Below are positions 33,139-41,967 of a stretch of DNA of 64,000 bases, one piece after another (position 1 is the stretch's first letter; the number at the start of each line of letters is the position of its first letter). The stretch lies in assembly GCF_031344055.1 (NCBI RefSeq), contig NZ_JADBEN010000002.1, one strand, 5' to 3'. Under the pieces are notes generated by a model. It was not told where the DNA came from and did no database searches. It saw only the letters and a list, made by a program, of their open reading frames with translations. The stretch comes from Methylobacillus flagellatus_A. Its GTDB lineage: Bacteria > Pseudomonadota > Gammaproteobacteria > Burkholderiales > Methylophilaceae. The position numbers and the translations under genes are program-made.

Positions 33139-33954
33139 CTATTCCTGCAAAATTTGCCGCAACCTGCCAGCCAGCTGGCCTGCCGGCCAGGTTCGGCCAT
33201 TGAAATCCACAACCTGCCAGGCGCCGTAAAGGCTATTGCACATCACGACCTCATCAGCACTCATCAACTCGGCTAGCGTCAATGGCGTGATGACGGGAGT
33301 CAATCCAAGACCGGGCGCAATATCCAGAATACGTTGGCGGGTAATACCAGCGACACCGCAACGTTCAAGGTCAGGTGTCGCCAGTATTGTACCTGAGCGT
33401 GCCAGGATATTGCTCATTACCCCCTCGACCACCAGGCCATCCTGGTCCAGCATTATCCCTTCGCTGATGCCGGGGTCGGTCCACTCCTGCCTGGCGAGCA
33501 CGTTTTCCAGGCGATTGAGGTGCTTGATCCCGGCCAGCAAGGGTTGATGCGCCAGCCTGGTATTGCAAAGATGCGCACGAATGCCAGCACTGGCATTCTG
33601 TTCTGGATAGCTGGGCAATGGACTGCGGATGACGATACGCGTGACGCTGACGCGATCGGCAACCGCATACCCGCGCTCAGCGATGCCGCGGGTCAATATC
33701 AGCTTGGCGACGCCATCGCCCTGGTCCGCAAAAAGCCTCGCAATATCGGCTTGCCAGGCGGCTGCGTCAGGACACGGCAGTTTAAGGCGCCTGCTGTCGT
33801 CGTCCAATTTGGCATAGTGCTCTGCCCAGGCTGCCGGTTGACCCTGCACTACGCGGATAGTGCGAAATACGCCATCGCCGTAGGCAAGTCCGCGGTCCAG
33901 CGGGGACACCCCTGCATCGGGGACACCGTTAATCAGGAAAGTGGTTGTGCTCAT
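33139..33954 (-). CDS. pabC: aminodeoxychorismate lyase
   Basis: PLP-dependent fold-type IV enzyme making p-aminobenzoate for folate. The 271-residue protein has DRGLAYGDGVFRTIR near the N-terminus, the PLP lysine in LAGIKHLNRLENVLARQE, and EGVMSNILA. The ATG start gives MSTTTFLINGVP. An upstream TTG would add six residues. It heads the pabC-mltG-tmk-holB-pilZ-tatD run. Confidence 0.92.
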   Translation of the reverse strand: MSTTTFLINGVPDAGVSPLDRGLAYGDGVFRTIRVVQGQPAAWAEHYAKLDDDSRRLKLPCPDAAAWQADIARLFADQGDGVAKLILTRGIAERGYAVADRVSVTRIVIRSPLPSYPEQNASAGIRAHLCNTRLAHQPLLAGIKHLNRLENVLARQEWTDPGISEGIMLDQDGLVVEGVMSNILARSGTILATPDLERCGVAGITRQRILDIAPGLGLTPVITPLTLAELMSADEVVMCNSLYGAWQVVDFNGRTWPAGQLAGRLRQILQE

Positions 33955-34282
33955 TGGGATATGTAAAATCAACAGCCGTCCATGCTAAAGCATATGCACC
34001 GGCTTAGAAAGATTTTCTCTCCACAAAAGCTGTGGATAATTTTGTGGATGGACTTCGGAAAGTACTGCTAAGCTACCGTTACCATTACAGTTTTTTTGAA
34101 TCGCCCAGTTTTTAGGCAGATAATTTTATTTTTAAAAATCAATGATTTATAAAAACATCCATATAAACAAGCAGTAAAGACGACATCTTACTGTCATATG
34201 CCACAAATCTGTGCATAAAAGCCCGTGACTCTTCATAAGAGTGCACGGGCCTTTACGGAGTTTGCTTCGTTTTAAGTGTGAG
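33955..34282. promoter_or_regulatory. AT-rich upstream region of the pabC-tmk-holB operon with DnaA-box-like sites
   Basis: The region has no ORF. On the plus strand TGTGGATAA (34031-34039) is a perfect complement of the DnaA box TTATCCACA, and TGTGCATAA (34210-34218) fits TTATNCACA. A weaker TGTGGATGG starts at 34043. A very AT-rich stretch (about 34085-34170) lies between the boxes. As the region drives an operon with tmk and holB, DnaA control of replication genes is an attractive reading. A DnaA-titration site is the alternative. Confidence 0.45.
34217..34254 (-). terminator. terminator after fabF
   Basis: Long hairpin with arms AGCCCGTG...CTCTT and AAGAG...CACGGGC around the loop CATA, one bulge, followed on the minus strand by TTTT. 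It lies about 30 bases past the fabF stop. Confidence 0.8.
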
Positions 34283-35515
34283 TTAAATCTTGCGGAATAC
34301 CAGGCTGCCGTTCGTACCGCCAAAACCGAAGTTGTTTTTCACGGCCGCATCAATCTTCAAATCCCTGGCTTCATTGGCACAAAAATCCAAATCGCATTCA
34401 GTATCCTGATTGAAGATATTGATGGTCGGCGGAGATATCTGATGATAGATGGAGAGTACGGTGAATACCGACTCCAATCCGCCCGCACCGCCCAGCAAGT
34501 GGCCCGTCATCGACTTGGTGGAATTCACCACCAGGTTCTTGGCGTGGTCGCCAAATGCAGCCTTGATCGCATTGGTTTCATTCACGTCGCCTAACGGCGT
34601 GGATGTGCCGTGCGCGTTCACGAACTGGATCTGGTCGGGATTGAGGCCCGCATTCTTCAATGCATTGACCACCGAGCGGCGAGGACCATCCATGCTGGGA
34701 GCCGTCATATGATATGCATCGGCACTCATGCCGTACCCTACCAGCTCCGCATAGATCTTGGCACCGCGCTTCTTGGCCGACTCATACTCTTCCAGCACCA
34801 GAACGCCAGCCCCTTCGCCAATCACGAAACCATCACGGTCGGCATCCCAGGGACGGCTGGCCGTGGCGGGATCATCGTTACGGGTCGACAAGGCACGTGC
34901 GGCAGCAAAGCCGCCCACGCCAAGCTCGGTAATCGGCGCCTCGGCACCACCGGCCACCATGATGTCGGCATCACCATATTCAATCATGCGGGCTGCGTCG
35001 CCAATCGAGTGCGTGCCTGTAGTACAAGCCGTTACGATAGCGACGTTCGGCCCCTTGAACCCATACATGATGGAGAGGTTGCCCGAAATCATGTTGATGA
35101 TGGTGCCGGGAATGAAGAAAGGATTGATCTTGCGCGGACCGGACTCATGATAAATCTTGTCCGTATCCTCGATCAATTGCAGGCCACCGATGCCGGAGCC
35201 GATGGAGACCCCAATGCGTTCGGCATTTTCCTCAGTCACTTCAATGCCCGCATCCTTCACCGCCTCGATCGCGGCCGCCATGCCGTATTGGATAAAAGTA
35301 TCCATACGACGGGCTTCCTTGGCAGGGAGGTATTGCGAGACGTCGAAGCCCTTCACTTCGCCCGCAACTTGCGAGGCGAAAGGAGTGGCATCGAATTTGG
35401 TGATATTAGTGATACCGGATTGACCGGCCACAAGATTGGCCCAGGATGTTTGTACACCGATACCGACTGGTGACACAACGCCTAGGCCAGTTACAACTAC
35501 CCTACGCTTGGACAA
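34283..35515 (-). CDS. fabF: 3-oxoacyl-ACP synthase II
   Basis: Chain-elongating condensing enzyme of fatty-acid synthesis. The 410-residue protein has the active-site Cys in VTACTTGTHSIGDA, the His motifs in NAHGTSTPLGD and NSTKSMTGHLLGGAG, and the ending NNFGFGGTNGSLVF. It follows acpP by 38 bases and ends at a strong terminator, closing the fatty-acid cluster. Confidence 0.96.
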   Translation of the reverse strand: MSKRRVVVTGLGVVSPVGIGVQTSWANLVAGQSGITNITKFDATPFASQVAGEVKGFDVSQYLPAKEARRMDTFIQYGMAAAIEAVKDAGIEVTEENAERIGVSIGSGIGGLQLIEDTDKIYHESGPRKINPFFIPGTIINMISGNLSIMYGFKGPNVAIVTACTTGTHSIGDAARMIEYGDADIMVAGGAEAPITELGVGGFAAARALSTRNDDPATASRPWDADRDGFVIGEGAGVLVLEEYESAKKRGAKIYAELVGYGMSADAYHMTAPSMDGPRRSVVNALKNAGLNPDQIQFVNAHGTSTPLGDVNETNAIKAAFGDHAKNLVVNSTKSMTGHLLGGAGGLESVFTVLSIYHQISPPTINIFNQDTECDLDFCANEARDLKIDAAVKNNFGFGGTNGSLVFRKI

Positions 35516-35553
35516 GGCAACTCCAAGTAAAAACGGAAATTGGGGAAAAAAGC

Positions 35554-35790
35554 TTACTTCAGGTTTGCGTTGACGTAGTCAATCGCTTGCTGAACTGTTG
35601 TGATCTTTTCGGCTTCTTCGTCAGGAATTTCGCAGTCGAATTCTTCTTCCAGCGCCATCACCAATTCCACGGTGTCGAGAGAATCAGCACCCAGATCGTC
35701 AACAAAGGAGGATTCGTTCTTGACGTCAGCCTCGTTTGCACCCAGTTGTTCGGAAACGATCTTTTTAACGCGTTGTTCGATGTCAGACAT
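35554..35790 (-). CDS. acpP: acyl carrier protein
   Basis: The 78-residue acidic protein begins MSDIEQRVKKIVSEQLG and has the phosphopantetheine site DDLGADSLDTVELVMALE. It carries the growing acyl chain in fatty-acid and lipid A synthesis. A dedicated promoter lies in the gap to fabG. Confidence 0.97.
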   Translation of the reverse strand: MSDIEQRVKKIVSEQLGANEADVKNESSFVDDLGADSLDTVELVMALEEEFDCEIPDEEAEKITTVQQAIDYVNANLK

Positions 35791-35825
35791 CTAAATTATT
35801 CCTTTCAAGTTTAAGTCGCTTAAAA

Positions 35826-35864
35826 AAGCTCGGGCTATTCTATCAAAAGTCCCGAGGAATTCAA
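35826..35864 (-). promoter_or_regulatory. acpP promoter overlapping an attenuator hairpin
   Basis: On the minus strand TTGAAT (35859-35864) and TAGAAT (35837-35842) are separated by 16 bases and lie about 45 bases before the acpP start. The arms CTCGGG and CCCGAG, followed by CTTTTTT, flank the -10 element. The same DNA can therefore act as a terminator for read-through from fabG and as the acpP promoter. Confidence 0.6.
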
Positions 35865-35903
35865 AAACAGAATGACTAATGATATAGGCCGCCATACAGG
35901 GCA

Positions 35904-36638
35904 TTACGCCATGTACATGCCGCCGTTCACATGCAGGGTTTCGCCGGTGATATATCCAGCGGCCGGAGACGCCAGGAAGCTTACTGCCGCAGCAATGTCG
36001 GCCACGTCGCCAAACCGGCCGGCCGGCACGCGCTTCAAGAGTTCTTCGCGTACATTGTCGGGCAATTCGCGCGTCATGTCGGTATCGATGAAGCCCGGCG
36101 CCACGCAGTTCACGGTAATGCCCCGGCTGCCGACCTCTGCCGCCAGCGAGCGCGTGAACCCCGCCATGCCGGCCTTGGCCGCCGCATAGTTGGCTTGGCC
36201 GGGATTGCCCATATGGCCCACTACGGAAGAAATATTGATGATACGGCCGCTTCTGGCCTTCATCATCGGGCGCAGCACCGCCTGCGACATCCGGTAAACG
36301 GAAGTCAGGTTGGTCGCGATCACGGCATCCCAGTCTTCGTCCTTCATGCGCATCAGCAAGGTATCGCGGGTAATCCCCGCATTGTTCACCAGGATGCCGA
36401 CATCGCCAAACTGGCCGGCGATGCTCTTCAATACGGCCTCGACCTGCGCGGGATCATTGACATCCAGCGCCAGGCCGATGCCGCCGTGGACGCTCAACGC
36501 CTGGGTAATATTGGCAGCGCCGGACTCACTGGTCGCGGTGCCGACTACCTTGGCGCCCTGCTTTGCCAGCTCCTGCGCAATGGCGGCGCCAATACCGCGG
36601 CTGGCGCCTGTAACAAGTGCAATTTGCCCTTCCAGCAT
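35904..36638 (-). CDS. fabG: 3-oxoacyl-ACP reductase
   Basis: NADPH-dependent short-chain dehydrogenase. The 244-residue protein has GASRGIG near the N-terminus, NNAG, the catalytic Ser in NISSVVGHMG and the YAAAK motif (NYAAAKAGMAG). It belongs to the fab cluster between fabD and acpP. Confidence 0.96.
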   Translation of the reverse strand: MLEGQIALVTGASRGIGAAIAQELAKQGAKVVGTATSESGAANITQALSVHGGIGLALDVNDPAQVEAVLKSIAGQFGDVGILVNNAGITRDTLLMRMKDEDWDAVIATNLTSVYRMSQAVLRPMMKARSGRIINISSVVGHMGNPGQANYAAAKAGMAGFTRSLAAEVGSRGITVNCVAPGFIDTDMTRELPDNVREELLKRVPAGRFGDVADIAAAVSFLASPAAGYITGETLHVNGGMYMA

Positions 36639-36659
36639 GATTGCCCTCCTCCTTGATGA

Positions 36660-37589
36660 TTATTGATTGAATTGCGCCTGGGCTTCCGCCAGCGCTTCCT
36701 GGTTGACCAATGCGATGCATGGCAGCTCGGCCACCGTGCGCTTGACCAGCCCGGCCAATACCTTGCCAGGACCGCACTCCGCGCTGGCAGTCACGCCGGA
36801 GGCATGCACCGCCTGCACAGTCTCCACCCAGCGCACAGGGCTGTAAAGCTGGCGCACCAAGGCATCCTTGACCTTGGCCGCATCTTCATATGCAGCCACA
36901 TCTGCATTATGCAGCACTGGGATTTGGGCGGATGCGAAACCCACATGCTTGAGATACTCGGCCAGCTCATCCGCCGCAGGCTTCATCAGGGCGCAATGGG
37001 ACGGCACGCTAACCGGCAGCAGCAAGGCGCGCTTGGCGCCCTTCGCCTTGGCGGCCTCGATACCGCGCTCAACCGCAGCCTTGTGCCCGGCGATCACTAC
37101 TTGGCCAGGGGAGTTCAGGTTGACTGCTTCCAGCACCTCTCCTTGCGCCGCCTCGGCACAGGCCGCACGGACGGCATCGTCGTCCAGCCCGAGCACGGCC
37201 GCCATGGCGCCGACACCTTCGGCCACGGCACGCTGCATGACGTCGGCACGGAAACGCACCAGAGGCAATGCCGCTTCGTAGGACACGATGCCGGCCGCAA
37301 CCAGCGCGGTGTATTCGCCCAGGCTATGGCCAGCCAATACGGTCGGCAGTGGCCCGCCCTGGGATTGCCACGCGCGCCATGTCGCAACGCCGGCGGCCAG
37401 CATCAACGGTTGGGTATTGGTGGTCTGGTTGAGCGCATCGTTGGGCTCGGTCGCCATGCGCCAGAAATCGACGCCAAGCGTATCGGACGCCTCGACGAAT
37501 GTGTCCTTGATCACGGCAAGGTCGCCAAAACCCTGCATCATGCCGACGGATTGTGAGCCTTGCCCGGGAAAGAAAAATGCGAAATTCAT
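36660..37589 (-). CDS. fabD: malonyl-CoA:ACP transacylase
   Basis: Loads malonyl groups on ACP. The 309-residue protein starts FAFFFPGQGSQSVGM, with the nucleophile in AGHSLGEYTAL and the His in VSVPSHCALM. A few bases separate it from fabG, and fabH lies upstream. Confidence 0.96.
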   Translation of the reverse strand: MNFAFFFPGQGSQSVGMMQGFGDLAVIKDTFVEASDTLGVDFWRMATEPNDALNQTTNTQPLMLAAGVATWRAWQSQGGPLPTVLAGHSLGEYTALVAAGIVSYEAALPLVRFRADVMQRAVAEGVGAMAAVLGLDDDAVRAACAEAAQGEVLEAVNLNSPGQVVIAGHKAAVERGIEAAKAKGAKRALLLPVSVPSHCALMKPAADELAEYLKHVGFASAQIPVLHNADVAAYEDAAKVKDALVRQLYSPVRWVETVQAVHASGVTASAECGPGKVLAGLVKRTVAELPCIALVNQEALAEAQAQFNQ

Positions 37590-37631
37590 GAATGCGGCCT
37601 TTTTTAGGTCGTAAGGGGTAGTTTGAATGAA

Positions 37632-38588
37632 TTAATACTTGAGGAGCACGGAGCCCCAGGTAAAACCGCCGCCGAATGCTTCCATCAGCACGGTTTCGCC
37701 ACGCTTGATGCGCCCGTCGCGCACGGCGACATCCAGGGCCAGCGGTACGGATGCGGCGGAAGTGTTGCCGTGCTTGTCCACGGTGACCACCACCCGGTCC
37801 ATGTCCATGCCGAGCTTGCGCGCGGTCGACTGCAGGATGCGGATATTGGCCTGGTGCGGGACCAGCCAATCGATGTCCGATTTCTGCATGCCGTTGGCCT
37901 CCAGCGTTTCATCGACGATGGCGTCCAATGTATTCACCGCGATCTTGAACACGGCGTTGCCTTCCATATGAATGGTCTTTTCCTCGCCGCGGTTGGAAAC
38001 GCCAGTCGGCACATTGAGCAGTTTTGTGTAGCTGCCGTCGGCGTGCAAATGGGTGGAGATGATGCCCTGCTGGTCGCTGGCACCCAGCACCACCGCGCCG
38101 GCGCCGTCACCCCAGAGGATACAGTTGCTGCGGTCGGTCCAGTCGGTGATGCGCGACATGGTCTCGGCGCCCACCACGAGCGCGGTGCGCGCCGCGCCGC
38201 TGCGGATGAAATTATCGGCAGTGGCAATCGCATAGATAAAGCCGCTGCATACCGCCTGCACATCGAACGCAGGCGCGCCTGTATTGCCCAGCCTGTGCTG
38301 CAGCAGGCAAGCCGTGCTTGGAAACACGCGGTCGGGCGTCGTGGTGGCGACAATGATCAAATCCACGGCATCCGCGGTGACGCCCGCCGCCTCCAGTGCG
38401 CGCTGCGCGGCATGGAAGGACAGGTCGCTGGTAAACTCACCCTCGGCGGCAATATGGCGCTGGCGGATGCCGGTACGGGTATAGATCCACTCATCCGTTG
38501 TATCGACCATGCGCTCAAGATCAGCATTGGTCAGAATCTTCTCCGGCAAATAGCTGCCGGTTCCCAAGATGCGCGAATAGATGGTCAT
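37632..38588 (-). CDS. fabH: 3-oxoacyl-ACP synthase III
   Basis: Starts fatty-acid synthesis from acetyl-CoA and malonyl-ACP. The 318-residue protein has the active-site Cys in DVQAVCSGFIYA, the His in LVPHQANIRI and the Asn in DKHGNTSAASVPLAL. It starts nine bases after plsX. Confidence 0.96.
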   Translation of the reverse strand: MTIYSRILGTGSYLPEKILTNADLERMVDTTDEWIYTRTGIRQRHIAAEGEFTSDLSFHAAQRALEAAGVTADAVDLIIVATTTPDRVFPSTACLLQHRLGNTGAPAFDVQAVCSGFIYAIATADNFIRSGAARTALVVGAETMSRITDWTDRSNCILWGDGAGAVVLGASDQQGIISTHLHADGSYTKLLNVPTGVSNRGEEKTIHMEGNAVFKIAVNTLDAIVDETLEANGMQKSDIDWLVPHQANIRILQSTARKLGMDMDRVVVTVDKHGNTSAASVPLALDVAVRDGRIKRGETVLMEAFGGGFTWGSVLLKY

Positions 38589-38597
38589 ATGCCCTCT

Positions 38598-39641
38598 TTA
38601 TATATTCTCGGCACCCGGCGCAGCGGGCTGCGGCTTGAGGTGCTCGATTTCGAGTTGCTCGGTGATACGGTTCAGGACGCCGTTGCGCGACTCTTCCGCC
38701 GCCGCCTGGATCGCATATTGAAACGCCAGACTGTCTGCGCCGCCGTGGCTCTTCACCACGACGCCGCGCAAGCCCAGGAAGGTGGCGCCGTTATAGCGGC
38801 GATGATCCAGTCTTCGCTTGAAGGCCTTCAGCACGGGCATGGCAATCAATGCCGTCAGCTTCGTCAGCCAATTGCGCTTGAATTCTTGCGTCAAAAAACG
38901 ATTGACCATCTGGGCCAGACCTTCAGAGGTCTTGAGGGCGACATTGCCGACGAAGCCGTCGCAGACCACGACATCGGTCGTGCCCTTGTAGATGTCGTTG
39001 CCCTCGATATTGCCATAGAAATTGAGATGGCTCGCGCGCAGCAGTTCGCCCGCCTGTTTCACCACCTCGTTGCCCTTGATGTCCTCGGAGCCGATGTTGA
39101 GCAGGCCCACGGTAGGCCGCTCCTTGTGCTCGACGCAGGACACCAGCATGGCGCCCATGATGGCGAATTGCAGCAAATGCTCGGGAGTACAGTCGGCATT
39201 GGCGCCGAGGTCCAGCATGTAAACCCGGCCTTTTTGGGTTGGCAGTATGCCTGCGATCGCAGGCCTGTCTATGCCCGGCAGCGTCTTGAGGACAAAACGC
39301 GCCGTCGCCATCAGGGCTCCGGTATTGCCGGCGCTGACGCAGGCATTGGCCTCGCCGCTCTTGACGAGGTTGATGGCCACGCGCATGGAGGAATCTTTTT
39401 TGTTCTTGAGCGCGCTCTGGGGAGATTCGTCCATTGCCACCACTTCCGTGGCATGGTGGATCCTGAGGCGCGTGCCTGCCGCCGCCTTGTTGGCAGAAAG
39501 CTCGGCCTCGATCACATCCTTCAAGCCGACAAGAATGATGTTTAATTGGCTATCCTGCTTGATAGCGTTGAGCGCGGCGGGAATGGTGACATGAGGGCCA
39601 TGATCGCCTCCCATCGCGTCGATAGCAACAGTTATATCCAT
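38598..39641 (-). CDS. plsX: phosphate acyltransferase PlsX
   Basis: Makes acyl-phosphate from acyl-ACP for phospholipid synthesis. The 347-residue protein begins MDITVAIDAMGGDHGP, as is usual. A GTG two codons upstream is an alternative start. It includes SAGNTGALMA and the ending region of the family. It lies downstream of rpmF across a hairpin terminator. Confidence 0.94.
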   Translation of the reverse strand: MDITVAIDAMGGDHGPHVTIPAALNAIKQDSQLNIILVGLKDVIEAELSANKAAAGTRLRIHHATEVVAMDESPQSALKNKKDSSMRVAINLVKSGEANACVSAGNTGALMATARFVLKTLPGIDRPAIAGILPTQKGRVYMLDLGANADCTPEHLLQFAIMGAMLVSCVEHKERPTVGLLNIGSEDIKGNEVVKQAGELLRASHLNFYGNIEGNDIYKGTTDVVVCDGFVGNVALKTSEGLAQMVNRFLTQEFKRNWLTKLTALIAMPVLKAFKRRLDHRRYNGATFLGLRGVVVKSHGGADSLAFQYAIQAAAEESRNGVLNRITEQLEIEHLKPQPAAPGAENI

Positions 39642-39664
39642 GCTCACAATCGGAGGTTAAATAC

Positions 39665-39693
39665 AAAAGCGCCAGCCGTAAAGGCTGGCGCAT
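39665..39693 (-). terminator. attenuator between rpmF and plsX
   Basis: Perfect 9-bp arms GCGCCAGCC (39669-39677) and GGCTGGCGC (39683-39691) around a five-base loop, followed by TTTT on the minus strand. It probably lets rpmF be made in excess over the lipid genes. Confidence 0.85.
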
Positions 39694-39714
39694 AAACCTG
39701 CAAACCCAGGGAGA

Positions 39715-39894
39715 TTACTCACCCTTGGCTGGCAATACCTTGCGGCCACGGTAGTAGCCGTTAGGGCTGACGTGGTGACGCAGATGGGTTTCGCCAGTGG
39801 TTGGCTCAACTGCCAGCGGCGGGTTGGTCAGGAAGTCGTGGGAACGGTGCATGCCACGCTTGGATGGTGACTTTTTATTTTGTTGAACGGCCAT
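39715..39894 (-). CDS. rpmF: 50S ribosomal protein L32
   Basis: A 59-residue basic protein beginning MAVQQNKKSPSKRGMHRSHD and containing HVSPNGYYRGRKV, the L32 signature. It has no zinc cysteines, as in the zinc-free L32 form. It lies between yceD and plsX in the classic order. Confidence 0.97.
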   Translation of the reverse strand: MAVQQNKKSPSKRGMHRSHDFLTNPPLAVEPTTGETHLRHHVSPNGYYRGRKVLPAKGE

Positions 39895-39912
39895 AATTTG
39901 CTCCTAATTAAA

Positions 39913-40437
39913 CTAATCGTTTTGGCTTTTGCCGGCTTTAAAACCTTTTAACACAGCAAAAGGACTTGGTTTTTCCAACTCGACCTTGCCCGCGCCGCCG
40001 CACGCCTCTTCGGCATGCTTGGGCGCCAACGGCAAAGTCAGCAATATCTCGTCTTCTACCAGGTCTATCACCGGCATTTGCGTTTCCGCCACCAAGTAAT
40101 CCACCTCATCGTCATATTCATCTGAATCTGGCGATGGAATCGCATCTTCACTGGTGACGATCACAAAATCTGCAGCCACATCCAGCGGGTATTCAAATGA
40201 ATCCAGGCAACGCTGACAAGTCAGCTTGAGCGCACCGCGCACTTCTAAATGAAGTGTGGGCTTGCCCGACTCGTCCGCCCTGCCATTCAAGGTGATTTCC
40301 AGCGAACCATCGGTATCGGCCAGATACTCACCCAAGCGAGAAAATCGCAAGAGCGGGATTATATCATGAAACTCTTGCGCTTTTCTCGAGAAGTCGAGAC
40401 TGTTGATAACAGGCATGTGGATTGCTTGTGCAGTCAT
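39913..40437 (-). CDS. yceD: YceD/DUF177 protein (large-subunit rRNA accumulation factor)
   Basis: DUF177 protein required for 23S rRNA accumulation in other bacteria. The product of about 174 residues has the LTCQRCLDSF motif and the conserved ending PSPFAVLKGFK. The strong promoter just upstream would start RNA near 40440. Translation is therefore either nearly leaderless from 40437 or begins at the next Met (40416, MPVINSLDFSRK). It is followed by rpmF. Confidence 0.88.
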   Translation of the reverse strand: MTAQAIHMPVINSLDFSRKAQEFHDIIPLLRFSRLGEYLADTDGSLEITLNGRADESGKPTLHLEVRGALKLTCQRCLDSFEYPLDVAADFVIVTSEDAIPSPDSDEYDDEVDYLVAETQMPVIDLVEDEILLTLPLAPKHAEEACGGAGKVELEKPSPFAVLKGFKAGKSQND

Positions 40438-40446
40438 AAGCCGCGC

Positions 40447-40475
40447 ATGATATAATTTGCGGGTTTCCCTGTCAA
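40447..40475. promoter_or_regulatory. overlapping divergent promoters of yceD and pyruvate carboxylase
   Basis: Minus strand: TTGACA (complement of 40470-40475), a 17-base spacer and TATCAT (complement of 40447-40452). This is a near-consensus promoter for yceD-rpmF. Plus strand: the extended -10 TGATATAAT at 40448-40456 faces the carboxylase genes. The two -10 elements overlap, so transcription in the two directions should be mutually exclusive. Confidence 0.7.
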
Positions 40476-40510
40476 AAATCAGCACTATTTTTCAGGTTTA
40501 GGTTTACTAC

Positions 40511-41929
<1,419 letters not shown>

Positions 41930-41967
41930 GGCTTAAAATTAACACCTTGAAGTGGTAGAAAAAGATT

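Noticed and set aside
34031..34218. Chromosomal origin of replication
   Set aside because: DnaA-like boxes and AT-rich DNA are present, but there are too few boxes and no dnaA, dnaN, gyrB, rpmH or parAB genes nearby.
37623..39545. Very long plus-strand open frame (640 codons) opposite fabH and plsX
   Set aside because: It is antisense to two well-supported genes in GC-rich DNA, has no ribosome site or recognisable domain, and its composition is that of a shadow frame.
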